From positions 434,001 through 498,000 of the forward strand of contig NZ_CP035300.1 in the NCBI RefSeq assembly GCF_004114615.1: 64,000 nt of DNA, given 5' to 3'. Below, one piece after another: positions 8,287 through 16,413 of this stretch; positions within the stretch are counted from its first letter, which is position 1, and each line of letters begins with the position of its first letter. The notes under the pieces are model-generated. The model was not told the DNA's origin and did not search any database. It worked only from the letters and a program-made list of their open reading frames with translations. A program made the translations under genes and the position numbers. The DNA comes from Dyella sp. M7H15-1 (lineage in GTDB: Bacteria; Pseudomonadota; Gammaproteobacteria; Xanthomonadales; Rhodanobacteraceae).

Positions 8287-8942
8287 AGCCCACTCTTGAT
8301 GAACTTGTTCATGCACTATGTATTCGATACCTGGATGCAACGCTTATACCCGCCATGTCCTTTCGCCCGTTATGCCGATGATGCAGTGGTTCACTGTCGC
8401 AGCGAGAAGCAGGCGCAGGAAGTCATGATGGCCATCGCCCAGAGGCTGGCCGAATGCGGACTGACGATGCATCCGGAGAAATCGAAGTCGTGTACTGCAA
8501 GGACAACAAGCGCACGCAGACCTATAGGGATGTGGACTTTACATTCCTGGGTTTCACCTTTTGTCCGCGAAGGGCGCAAAGCAGGCAAGGCAAGCTGTAC
8601 ACCAGCTTTTTGCCGGGAGTTAGCGAGAACGCCCTGAAACAGATGAGGATGGCGGTGAGAGAGTGGCGTCTATCGAGGTACACATCGATGACGCTGACCG
8701 AGCTGGCAAGGCAATGCAACCCGATCTTGCGCGGGTGGCTGGACTACTATGGGGCGTTCTATCAAGAGGCTTTGGGCGGGTTTTGCTGGTACATGGACCA
8801 GCGGCTTTCGCGCTGGGCACGGCGTAAACACAAACGGCTGCAAGGGCGTAAGCAATGCCGTGGCGAGTGGTTACGCAAGATCAAGATGGCGCATTCTGGC
8901 GGCGGTGGAGCAGGCAATCTTGCCTTCAGGCCGAAGCGCTAG
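8287..8942 (+). pseudogene. Group II intron reverse transcriptase, 3' fragment
   Basis: Resumes at SPLLMNLFMHYVFDTW, contains the catalytic FARYADDAVVHC box, thumb motif FTFLGFTFCPRR and a maturase region RGWLDYYGAFYQEAL, and ends GNLAFRPKR. Near 8486 one base is missing: HPEKSK continues correctly as VVYCKD only after a frame change, so even this half is frameshifted. Its stop codon overlaps the stop of the sensor kinase on the other strand. The expected intron 3' RNA domains are absent. Confidence 0.8.
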
Positions 8943-10345
8943 ACGAGCCTGTCCGATTCCCGAATGGCGGGGAACACGATTTCCACGCGTAAGCCGCTTT
9001 TCACGCCCGCAGCGAAGTAACGTACTTTGGCGCCATGCCATTCGGCAATGCGTTGCACGATGGCGAGTCCGAGGCCGCTGCCTTCCTCGGCACTGCCGGG
9101 TACGCGGAAAAATCGCTCGCCGAGGCGTTCGATCCACGCAGGCGGCACGCCGGGTCCGTTGTCTTCTACAGCGAGGCAGATATCGTCGCCATGACGCGAC
9201 AGCACGACAGTCATCAACGCACCGTTGCCGGCGTAGCGCAAGCCGTTGTCGATGAGGTTGTCGAGCATTTCTTGCAGACGGTGACGGTCGCCATCGATCC
9301 ACAATGGACCGGATGGGCCGTCATAGCCGAGATCGATGTTGGCGGCGATTGCTTCGTGTACGCGTTGTCCAGCCAGTTCTGGAATCAATATGGCGAGATT
9401 GAGTGGTTCGCTGTCGCCAGCTTCATGTGTGGTGGTTTGTGCACGGGTGAGGGCAAGCAACTGGTTGGATGTGCGGTTGGCGCGCTGGATCAATCGCTGG
9501 ATGTGATGGAGTGCATCGGCGATAGTGGCTGGATCGGAGCTGGCCTTGGCGCGTTCGGCATGCACGCTCAGGCCGGCCAGAGGGGTGCGCAGTTGGTGTG
9601 CGGCATCGGCGATGAAGCGCTCGTGCAGGGCAAGCATGTCGCGCAGCCGGCCGAACAGGTCGTCGACGGTGCGCGTGAGTGGAAGGATTTCCGCCGGCAC
9701 GTCTTCATCGCCAATCGGCGCCAGGTCATGTTCCCGGTTGGCCAGTTGGGTGGTGAGCGGACCAAGTTGGCGCAAACCGGTGCGCACACCGAGCCATACC
9801 AGCAGGAAGGCGGCAAAGATCAGCAACGTTTGCGCGGGAATGCTCAGTAACAGGATCTGCCGCGCTTCAGTGCGGCGGTCGTGCAGGGTTTCGGCGACGG
9901 AGACTTCGAGCAGGTCGCTCGCATCGTGCGGGTTGGTCATCTGGATGCTGGCGGCACGCAATGCGTGGTTGTCGATCTGCACATCGTAGAGCTGCGCTTC
10001 GTTGCCCTCCTTGAATAGGCCATCCGGCGGTTGTAGCGAGGGGTTGCCAGCAATGAGGCCATGCGCCCGGCTGAAGACACTGAAATCGTTGTGTTCCTGT
10101 GGTTCGTATTCCAGCAGGAATTGCGCTTGGCGCGAGACGCGTCCATCTGGACTCTCGGTGGCCATCATCTGCATCAGGGTCAGTGAGTCGTCGATGAGGT
10201 TCCGGTCGTGCACGTGATTGGCGTAGAACAGCGCGCCGACGTAGGTGATCAGGCTGTTGAGCAGCAGCAGCGCCATCAGCGGCACCATCACGGTGGTCAA
10301 CAGGCGCGTGCGCAGGCTGCGCCGCCCCCAGCGCCACTGGTTCAT
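8939..10345 (-). CDS. Sensor histidine kinase (TctE/QseC-like)
   Basis: 468 residues. A membrane segment at about 13-42, a periplasmic 2CSK_N-type sensor region, a second membrane segment at about 164-188, then HAMP, HisKA with the phospho-acceptor His250 in DAAHQLRTPLAGL, and an HATPase domain with N-box EMLDNLIDNGLRYA, G1 DNGPGV and G2 GSGLGLAIV. The start overlaps the response regulator stop by 4 bp (ATGA). It senses an unknown signal and phosphorylates the neighbouring regulator. TctE-type kinases often respond to tricarboxylates, but no transporter gene is beside it, so the ligand is open. Confidence 0.93.
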   Translation of the reverse strand: MNQWRWGRRSLRTRLLTTVMVPLMALLLLNSLITYVGALFYANHVHDRNLIDDSLTLMQMMATESPDGRVSRQAQFLLEYEPQEHNDFSVFSRAHGLIAGNPSLQPPDGLFKEGNEAQLYDVQIDNHALRAASIQMTNPHDASDLLEVSVAETLHDRRTEARQILLLSIPAQTLLIFAAFLLVWLGVRTGLRQLGPLTTQLANREHDLAPIGDEDVPAEILPLTRTVDDLFGRLRDMLALHERFIADAAHQLRTPLAGLSVHAERAKASSDPATIADALHHIQRLIQRANRTSNQLLALTRAQTTTHEAGDSEPLNLAILIPELAGQRVHEAIAANIDLGYDGPSGPLWIDGDRHRLQEMLDNLIDNGLRYAGNGALMTVVLSRHGDDICLAVEDNGPGVPPAWIERLGERFFRVPGSAEEGSGLGLAIVQRIAEWHGAKVRYFAAGVKSGLRVEIVFPAIRESDRLV

Positions 10346-11016
10346 GTCTGCTTGACCTCTTCCAGCAGATACCCGAGGCCGCGGATGGTGCGTACTTGCG
10401 TGCCGGAATCCACCAGCTTGCGGCGCAGGCGGTAGATGGCGATATCGAGGCCGTTGTCAGTGAGTTCTTCGTCCCAACTGCACAGTGCTTCGATCAATTG
10501 CGCGCGGCTGGTGACGCGGTCGGGGCGCGCGGCTAGCGCTTCGAGCAGTCCGAACTCGCGGGCGGTGAGTTCGAGCGGGGTGTCATCGACCCAGGCGCGG
10601 TGGCCAGGTAAGTCCAGGCGCAAGCGTCCCAGGGTGAGTTCGGGCGCGCCCTGGGTGGTGTAGCGGCGCAACAGGGCGCGCACGCGTGCTTCGAACTCGG
10701 CCAGGGCAAAGGGTTTGACGAGGTAGTCGTCCGCGCCCAAGTCCAGCACGCGTACGCGCTCGCGCAGACCTTCGCGTGCGGTGATCACCAGCACGGGCAA
10801 GCCGCTGCCGCGCCGACGTACGCGCTGCAGCACTTCGCTACCATCGAGATGGGGCAGGCCCAGGTCGAGTACGAGCAGATCGTAGGGGGTGTCTTTCAGG
10901 GCAGCGTCGGCGCGTACGCCATCCGCAACATGGTCGACGGCGTGGCCGCCCTGGCGCAGCGCGGCGCTGACACCTGCGGCAATGGAGGGATCATCTTCGG
11001 CGATCAGGATGCGCAT
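10342..11016 (-). CDS. OmpR-family response regulator
   Basis: 224 residues. The receiver domain has the acidic pair at D8/D9, phospho-acceptor Asp51 (LLVLDLGLP), switch Thr in VITAREG and Lys101 (YLVKPF). The C-terminal winged helix has ELTAREFGLLEAL and RTIRGLGYLLE. It is the first gene of the pair with the sensor kinase. The 200 bp upstream is the likely promoter region, but no clear box was identified. Confidence 0.95.
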   Translation of the reverse strand: MRILIAEDDPSIAAGVSAALRQGGHAVDHVADGVRADAALKDTPYDLLVLDLGLPHLDGSEVLQRVRRRGSGLPVLVITAREGLRERVRVLDLGADDYLVKPFALAEFEARVRALLRRYTTQGAPELTLGRLRLDLPGHRAWVDDTPLELTAREFGLLEALAARPDRVTSRAQLIEALCSWDEELTDNGLDIAIYRLRRKLVDSGTQVRTIRGLGYLLEEVKQT

Positions 11017-11337
11017 GATTCTTTGGCTCCGTCAGTCCGGGCGAACTCGGGCGGTTTGTCCATGAATTTCAAGATCTTCCCTGATGCCGCATGAATGGTC
11101 CATGCCTGGTGGGTCGCAGCTTAACGCGTGCGGGGTAGACCGCACAGGTGGGCTGGTTGAAGGCCACAGAAATAACACATCGATATGATGTCGTTGATGG
11201 TGACTCACGCGTCCGTCGTCCCGGTGCAGGCCACTATTGTCCGGCAAGGAATTGCGTAAGAGAGACAAGAGGGGCTGTTTGCATGAAAAAGCGTGTCGGA
11301 CAGTAGTGCGCTTTCGCCGGGATGACAGCGGTTTGGA
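11017..11337. other. Intergenic region holding a REP pair
   Basis: This 321-bp gap lies between the response regulator start and the PhoH-like stop. Apart from the inverted REP-like pair at 11215-11326 I see no gene or RNA here. Confidence 0.6.
11215..11326. repeat. Inverted pair of REP-like sequences
   Basis: A unit of the form GTCGTCCCGG...ACTATTGTCCGG at 11215-11247 is matched in inverse orientation at 11294-11326 (CGGACAGTAGTGCG...CCGGGATGAC). The same family recurs as a longer inverted pair at 49065-49409. It is probably transcribed as a stem-loop at the 3' side of phoH. Confidence 0.7.
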
Positions 11338-12717
11338 TTACATCGCCTCCGATGCAAAATCCGCCAACCTCGAACGTTCACCCCGCCGTAGCGTGATATG
11401 CGCCGAGTGCGCCCAGTGTTTGAAGCGGTCGACGGCATACGTCAGGCCAGATGTCGTTTCGGTCAAATACGGCGTATCGATCTGCTCTACATTGCCCAGG
11501 CACACGATCTTGGTGCCGGGACCGGCACGCGTGATCAGCGTTTTCATTTGCTTCGGTGTCAGGTTCTGCGCTTCGTCGATGATCAGGTAACGCGAGAGGA
11601 AGGTGCGGCCGCGCATGAAGTTGAGCGAACGGATTTTGATGCGCGAGGCGAGCAGGTCGTTGGTGGCCTGGCGTCCCCAATTGCCGCCTTCTTCCGGGTT
11701 GGCCAGCACTTCGAGGTTGTCGGTAAGGGCGCCCATCCACGGCGTCATCTTTTCCTCTTCCGTACCAGGCAGGAAACCAATGTCTTCGCCGACCGAGACC
11801 GTGGCGCGGGTCATGATGATTTCGCGATAACGCTGTTGGTCCATCACCTGTGCAAGACCTGCCGCCAAGGCGAGCAAGGTCTTGCCGGTGCCGGCAGTAC
11901 CGAGCAGGGTGACGAAGTCGACATCTGGATCCATCAAGACATTGAGCGCGAAGTTCTGCTCCCGATTGCGCGCAGCGATGCCCCACACGCTGTGGTTGCT
12001 GTGGCTGTGATCGTCGAGCAAGACCAGCGTCACGCGCTGTTCGTCCACGTGCAGCACGCGTAGTTCCACGTTGTCGTTGCCGGGCAGGAACAGGCACTGA
12101 TTGGGATACCAGTCTTCGTCGTCATGGCGATCGACTTTGTAGAAGGTGCGGCCGCGCTCGTTCCATGACTGCACTTCGGGATGTTTGTCCCAAAAGTTTT
12201 CTGGCAACTCGGTGGAACCGGTGTAGAGCAGGGCGAAGTCGTCGAGGGCGCGATCGTTTTCGTAATCTTCCGCATCGATGCCATAGATTTTGGACTTGAT
12301 GCGAAGGTTGATGTCCTTGGTGACCAAAATCACCGAGCGATCCGTACTCTGGTCGCGCAGCTCGATCACCGAAGACAGAATCTGGTTGTCGGCCTTGCCG
12401 TGCCCGTTGCTGGTGCGCTGCTGGAAATACAGCCGGCCCACCCCGGTGCCGCGCTTAAGCTTGATGCCTTCCGGATTGGTGAGTTCCAGGCCATTGCTGA
12501 TGCCGTGGCCGTTGCCGCGTTCGATCAGCTCGTTGAGAAAGCGGCTGACCTGGCGACCGTTGCGTGAGACTTCCGAGGCGCCTTTCTTCTTTTCGTCCAG
12601 TTCCTCCAGCACGGTCATCGGGATGAAGACATCGTGCTCTTCGAAGCGGAATAGTGAGGTGGGATCGTGCAATAGCACATTGGTGTCGAGGGCGTAGATG
12701 CGCTTGCTTCCGGTCAT
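11338..12717 (-). CDS. PhoH-family ATPase with PIN domain (PhoH2-like)
   Basis: 459 residues. The N-terminal PIN domain (about 1-150) begins RIYALDTNVLLHDPTSL, carrying the acidic residues of PIN nucleases. The C-terminal PhoH ATPase has Walker A LLGTAGTGKTLLA and Walker B-like YLIIDEAQNLTP. Proteins with this fusion are thought to unwind and cut RNA. It is the last gene of a minus-strand run with bcp (12 bp upstream) and gcvR. Confidence 0.93.
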   Translation of the reverse strand: MTGSKRIYALDTNVLLHDPTSLFRFEEHDVFIPMTVLEELDEKKKGASEVSRNGRQVSRFLNELIERGNGHGISNGLELTNPEGIKLKRGTGVGRLYFQQRTSNGHGKADNQILSSVIELRDQSTDRSVILVTKDINLRIKSKIYGIDAEDYENDRALDDFALLYTGSTELPENFWDKHPEVQSWNERGRTFYKVDRHDDEDWYPNQCLFLPGNDNVELRVLHVDEQRVTLVLLDDHSHSNHSVWGIAARNREQNFALNVLMDPDVDFVTLLGTAGTGKTLLALAAGLAQVMDQQRYREIIMTRATVSVGEDIGFLPGTEEEKMTPWMGALTDNLEVLANPEEGGNWGRQATNDLLASRIKIRSLNFMRGRTFLSRYLIIDEAQNLTPKQMKTLITRAGPGTKIVCLGNVEQIDTPYLTETTSGLTYAVDRFKHWAHSAHITLRRGERSRLADFASEAM

Positions 12718-12729
12718 GCGGAAGGAACC

Positions 12730-13224
12730 TCATTCGGCAGGAGGTGAAGGGTGTGAAGCACGTTCGCGAAGGTGTATGGCGTCGAACACCGCCTGGACAT
12801 GGCCGGGCACTTTCACGCCCCGCCACTCCGCGGCGAGCTTGCCGTCGGGGTCGATCAGGAAGGTACTGCGTACCACGCCCATGTGACGTTTCCCGTACAG
12901 CACCTTTTCGTGGATCACTTCGAAAGCGTTGCACCAGGTTTCTTCGGGATCGGACACCAGCGGGAAGGGTAGTTCCTGCTTGCTGGCGAAGTTGGTGTGG
13001 GATTTCACCGAGTCGCGCGAGACGCCGATGATTTCGGCGCGGTGTTTCTTGAACTTCGGATAGAGGTCGCGAAAATCTTTCGCCTCGTTGGTACAGCCGG
13101 GTGTGTTGTCCTTGGGGTAGAAGTACACCACTACCCATTGGCCTTTCAGTGAATCGAGTTTCAGCGTACTGCCGTCGCCGGTGACGCCTTGCAGCTTGGG
13201 GACTTTTTTGCCGAGATCGGGCAT
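12730..13224 (-). CDS. bcp: Thioredoxin-dependent thiol peroxidase (Bcp/PrxQ)
   Basis: 164 residues of the peroxiredoxin fold. The peroxidatic Cys is in FYPKDNTPGCTNEAKDF, with the conserved Arg in HMGVVRSTFLIDPDG. The resolving Cys that E. coli Bcp has five residues downstream is not present (the sequence is PGCTNEAKD). Another Cys sits in EETWCNAF, so it is either a 1-Cys type or resolves differently. It reduces peroxides using thioredoxin. It is located between gcvR and the PhoH-like gene, all minus strand. Confidence 0.93.
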   Translation of the reverse strand: MPDLGKKVPKLQGVTGDGSTLKLDSLKGQWVVVYFYPKDNTPGCTNEAKDFRDLYPKFKKHRAEIIGVSRDSVKSHTNFASKQELPFPLVSDPEETWCNAFEVIHEKVLYGKRHMGVVRSTFLIDPDGKLAAEWRGVKVPGHVQAVFDAIHLRERASHPSPPAE

Positions 13225-13328
13225 GGGTTCTCCAGAAGCCGGGCTTACGTTTTGCTATGGCTGGGGCGGAGACTAGCGCGAGTGAGATGACGGAAACAGC
13301 CTTGTCAGGCGAATGTCATCGGAGCATT

Positions 13329-13892
13329 CTAGAATTTCACTGGATCCATGATGGCGTCCAGATTTAGGGCATCGCAAAATTCAAGGAAATCGTCACGTAA
13401 CGCGGCAATGTGCAACTTGTCCGGTACCCCAATCGTGAATTGCGCCTGGAACATCGCCGCGCCCGTCTGCATCGCCTGATAGCGCATGGAACTCAACTGC
13501 TCCACGCTGATGTCGTGGCGGTTGAAGAAGTCGACGATCTTCACCAGGATGCCTGGCCGGTCCGACGACACCACTTCCACCAGATAGGGCAACAAGTGCC
13601 CACTCGGCTCACGTGGGCTGGTGCGGTAGTGGGTAAGGCGAAGCTCTTCCTCACGGGCCAGCTTGGTCAGCGCGGTTTCCAGTTTGGCCACCGCATCCCA
13701 CGCGCCGCTGGCGAGTAGGGTGAGCGAGGTATCCGCGCCAATAGTGGATACCCGGGCGTCGGAGAGGTTGCAACCGGCATCCGCGATACGCCGTGCCAAC
13801 GCGAGCAGAGGCGTGCGCGCCGCGGGTGTCAGCGTCTGGATCAGCAGTTGGTGGTCGTTGCTGGATCGCGCGGAAAAAGGGTTGGTGGACAT
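13329..13892 (-). CDS. gcvR: GcvR-like ACT-domain regulator
   Basis: 187 residues with two ACT domains: about 14-90 (LLIQTLTPAARTPLLALARRI) and about 102-180 (LVEVVSSDRPGILVKIVDFF). GcvR represses the glycine cleavage operon in enterics by binding GcvA. No gcv gene is in the window, so the target is inferred. It is divergent from dapA, the same neighbourhood as in E. coli (gcvR-bcp near dapA-bamC). Confidence 0.85.
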   Translation of the reverse strand: MSTNPFSARSSNDHQLLIQTLTPAARTPLLALARRIADAGCNLSDARVSTIGADTSLTLLASGAWDAVAKLETALTKLAREEELRLTHYRTSPREPSGHLLPYLVEVVSSDRPGILVKIVDFFNRHDISVEQLSSMRYQAMQTGAAMFQAQFTIGVPDKLHIAALRDDFLEFCDALNLDAIMDPVKF

Positions 13893-14006
13893 GGATGATG
13901 GCGATCCCGCGTCGTGCGGGATGACGACGAACGAAGCTGCAGCTTACTTGCCCCTCCGGCGGAGCCGCAAGTAACATGCAATGCCTGGTTTTGTGCGGAT
14001 GGCACC

Positions 14007-14900
14007 ATGAATATTCACGGCAGCGTCTGCGCGCTGGTTACCCCGTTCGAATCCAATGGGGCGCTCGATATGGCGGCATTCGGCCGCCTGCTCGATTTCC
14101 AGATCGCGGGCGGCACCCAGGCGGTAGTCGTCGCCGGCTCCACTGGCGAAGCCCACATGCTTGAACACGACGAATACGATCGCCTGCTGGCCTTTGCGGT
14201 GGAGCACGTGGCTGGCCGTGTTCCCGTCATTGCCGGAACCGGTGAAGCAGGTACCGCCAAGACGGTGGCGCTCACCAAACGTGCCCGTGCACTGGGCGCG
14301 AAAGTGGCCCTCGTGGTCGCACCGTATTACGTGCGTCCCACGCAGGAAGGCCTGCGTCGCCACTTCCTGGAAGTGGCCGATCAGGGCAGCCTGCCGGTGT
14401 TGCTTTACAACGTGCCTTCCCGCACCGGCTGTGACCTGCTGCCGGAGACGACCTCGGTACTGCGCGATCATCCGGCCATCATCGGCATCAAGGAAGCGTG
14501 TAGCGACGCCGAGCGCATCAGGCGGACTGCGGAACTTGTGCGGCAGGATTTCGTCTATCTGTCCGGCGACGATGGCAGTGCGGCCGACGCCATGCTGGCT
14601 GGCGCTGCCGGTACCATCTCGGTGGTGGCCAACCTCGCACCCAGGGTTTTTCGTGCATTGTGTGATGCAGCTACCGTGGGCGACCGCGCGGCCACGGCAC
14701 ATTGCCATGCCGCGCTCGATCCGCTGGTGCAGGCGCTCAACTGCGCACCCAATCCGATTGCGGTGAAGGCGGGCTTGTCTGATCTGGGGCTGGGAATGGC
14801 TACGCCGAGGCTGCCGTTGGTGGAACTGGAGCAGGGGGCAGCGCGTGAGCAGTTGCGCAAAGCCTTGGCAACTCTGGCATCCTTGGCGGATGTCGCCTGA
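14007..14900 (+). CDS. dapA: 4-hydroxy-tetrahydrodipicolinate synthase
   Basis: 297 residues, a TIM barrel condensing pyruvate with aspartate semialdehyde in lysine/DAP biosynthesis. The Schiff-base Lys is in IIGIKEAC, the catalytic Tyr in LLYNVPSRTG and the substrate-binding Thr pair region in VVAGSTGEA. The start is ATG 14007 (MNIHGSVCALVTPF). Longer upstream frames are not conserved-looking. The following lipoprotein gene begins 37 bp later, as in the dapA-bamC operon. Confidence 0.97.
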   Translation: MNIHGSVCALVTPFESNGALDMAAFGRLLDFQIAGGTQAVVVAGSTGEAHMLEHDEYDRLLAFAVEHVAGRVPVIAGTGEAGTAKTVALTKRARALGAKVALVVAPYYVRPTQEGLRRHFLEVADQGSLPVLLYNVPSRTGCDLLPETTSVLRDHPAIIGIKEACSDAERIRRTAELVRQDFVYLSGDDGSAADAMLAGAAGTISVVANLAPRVFRALCDAATVGDRAATAHCHAALDPLVQALNCAPNPIAVKAGLSDLGLGMATPRLPLVELEQGAAREQLRKALATLASLADVA

Positions 14901-14937
14901 CCGACCCAACTACGGAACATCTACGGAATCTCACTAC

Positions 14938-15522
14938 ATGAAGAAAACGTCCCTCGCCGTTGCCCTGGCGCTCACTGGTCTGCTGCTTTCGGGCTGCGGC
15001 ATGTTCCGTTCCGAACGCGCGTGGCAGAACGCCAAGCAGGAAACCCCGCTGGAAATCCCACCAGGCCTGGATACGCCTTCAGCTACCGCGGCGCTGGTGA
15101 TTCCACCGGCCGGTGGCAACCAGCCGACGGCTAACGGTGCCACCGCGCGCGTAGGCAGCACTCCGGGCGCGATCACCGACGGCTTCATCCTTGCCGACAG
15201 CGTGGATGAAACCTATCGTCGCGTCGGCGAGGCGTTGGCCAATGGCGACATCGGCACATTGCAGGCCCACGACGACGCCCTGCACACCTACAACCTCAAT
15301 GTGATGGCGTCCGACCAGCCGGTCGAAAAGGCGGGCTTCTTCGGTCGCATGTTCGGCAAGGGCAGCAGTTCCAGCAGCGGTCCGAACGTGGCGCCGCGGT
15401 CGGTGGTAGTCTCCATCAACAGCAGTGGCCAGGGTTCGAGTGAAGTGCGCGCGCAGGGTGAATCAGCCGCGGTGGCCAAGGTTGTCGACAGCCTGAAATC
15501 GCGGTTGGGTGGCAAGGGTTGA
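14938..15522 (+). CDS. BamC-like outer-membrane lipoprotein
   Basis: 194 residues with a signal peptide and lipobox LLLSGCG (lipidated Cys about residue 20). The N-terminal part [18 protein letters not shown] matches the extended segment that BamC uses to contact BamD, and the position after dapA is that of bamC. It is much shorter than E. coli BamC (about 340 residues) and shows only one possible globular region ([18 protein letters not shown]), so it may be a reduced form. A role in beta-barrel assembly is inferred. Confidence 0.7.
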   Translation: MKKTSLAVALALTGLLLSGCGMFRSERAWQNAKQETPLEIPPGLDTPSATAALVIPPAGGNQPTANGATARVGSTPGAITDGFILADSVDETYRRVGEALANGDIGTLQAHDDALHTYNLNVMASDQPVEKAGFFGRMFGKGSSSSSGPNVAPRSVVVSINSSGQGSSEVRAQGESAAVAKVVDSLKSRLGGKG

Positions 15523-15611
15523 TCGTTTTTTGAGGGAATCGAGAATCGAGAATCGAGAAAAAGCCTAAGGCGCAAGTTTTCAGCTTTACAACTTAGTAAT
15601 TGGCGATAAAC

Positions 15612-15647
15612 AAAAAGGCACTTGCGCGATAACGTAGGTGCCTTTTT
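15612..15647. terminator. Bidirectional intrinsic terminator
   Basis: AAAAAGGCAC and GTGCCTTTTT form a 10-bp stem around a 16-nt loop between the convergent bamC-like and fdxA genes. T-runs follow in both directions. Confidence 0.8.
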
Positions 15648-15651
15648 GCTT

Positions 15652-15804
15652 TTCCCGATTCCCGATTCCCGATTCCCGATTCCCGATTCCCGATTCCCGA
15701 TTCCCGATTCCCGATTCCCGATTCCCGATTCCCGATTCCCGATTCCCGATTCCCGATTCCCGATTCCCGATTCCCGATTCCCGATTCCCGATTCCCGATT
15801 CCCG
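15652..15804. repeat. GATTCCC heptamer array 1 (about 22 copies)
   Basis: Perfect tandem repeat of TTCCCGA/GATTCCC, 153 bp long, ending 5 bp before the fdxA stop codon. Degenerate opposite-orientation units (GAGAATC type) lie at 15533-15556, right after the bamC-like stop. The terminator hairpin lies between the two orientations. It reads open in all three frames as DSRFPIP repeats, but I do not regard this as coding. Confidence 0.97.
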
Positions 15805-15809
15805 GCCCC

Positions 15810-16133
15810 TCAGCGCTCAAGCAACTTGAACTTGTCCAGCTTGCCGTCCCATTCTTTCGCATCCGGCAGGGCATCTTTGCGTGTGACGATGACTGGCCAC
15901 GCCTTGGCCAGATCCTTATTCAGGGCGGTGAAGTGTTCCTGGCCGGCTGGTACGTCGTCTTCTGGGAAGATGGCATTGGCTGGGCATTCGGGCTCGCACA
16001 GCGTGCAGTCAATGCACTCATCAGGATCGATTGCCAGGAAATTGGGGCCTTCGTGGAATGCGTCGACGGGGCAGACTTCAACGCAGTCGGTGTATTTGCA
16101 TTTGATGCAGTTGTCGGTGACGACGAAGGTCAT
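15810..16133 (-). CDS. fdxA: Seven-iron ferredoxin FdxA
   Basis: 107 residues starting [19 protein letters not shown]. The first cluster motif C-x2-C-x4-C-x3-C-P (with the extra spacing of 3Fe-4S types) and the second [12 protein letters not shown] bind a 3Fe-4S and a 4Fe-4S cluster. The C-terminal extension (about 60-107) is typical of the Azotobacter FdI-like group. It is an electron carrier with partners unknown here. Its stop lies next to heptamer array 1. Confidence 0.95.
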   Translation of the reverse strand: MTFVVTDNCIKCKYTDCVEVCPVDAFHEGPNFLAIDPDECIDCTLCEPECPANAIFPEDDVPAGQEHFTALNKDLAKAWPVIVTRKDALPDAKEWDGKLDKFKLLER

Positions 16134-16180
16134 GCTGCCGTGTGCCTCTGGGGATCGGAAAACCGATCATACAAGGAGGG

Positions 16181-16256
16181 TGGCGCTCCCAACGAGGTTC
16201 GAACTCGTGTTCCCGCCTTGAGAGGGCGGTGTCCTAGGCCACTAGACGATGGGAGC
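16181..16256 (-). tRNA. tRNA-Glu (CTC)
   Basis: The minus strand reads GCTCCCATCGTCTAGTGGCC onward. The acceptor stem GCTCCC/GGGAGC, D-arm, anticodon stem CCGCC/GGCGG with loop CTCTCAA (anticodon CTC, Glu), and T-arm with GTTCGAACC are all present. The 3' CCA is encoded at 16181-16183. Confidence 0.96.
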
Positions 16257-16413
16257 GTATTGTTGCGAGGCGCGGTAGTATATCTGAATTGTCTCATCCG
16301 GCAATGTCCGCATACGGTGTGCCCGTATGGACTGAAACGCTTGGAGGCCAATGCCCTTGGCCCATCTTGAACAGGCCCTGACACACTCACGTGTTTGACC
16401 GAGCCACCGGAAG

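Larger units (their letters stand above)
3341..8942 (+). mobile_element. Group II intron remnant, interrupted by later insertions
   Basis: The 5' end starts GTGCGCCCGG at 3341, matching the GUGYG-type start of bacterial group II introns. Within 80 bp the sequence is already reverse-transcriptase coding, so most of RNA domains I-IV and the RT N-terminus are deleted. The RT is interrupted at about 3645 and resumes at about 8287. No domain V/VI hairpins follow the RT stop at 8942. The intron is therefore non-functional in both ribozyme and protein. It was inserted at the end of the endolysin gene and later hit by the serine-recombinase element. Confidence 0.7.

Noticed and set aside
8939-8942. 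Sensor kinase truncated by the intron remnant
   Set aside because: The kinase has all boxes through G2 and a normal short tail after GLRVEIVF; the stop overlap seems to be coincidental.
15622-15829. Open frames encoding DSRFPIP repeats over heptamer array 1 (and 28542-29054 over array 2)
   Set aside because: A 7-bp repeat without stops is open in every frame. No ribosome-binding site and no sensible protein. Treated as non-coding repeat.
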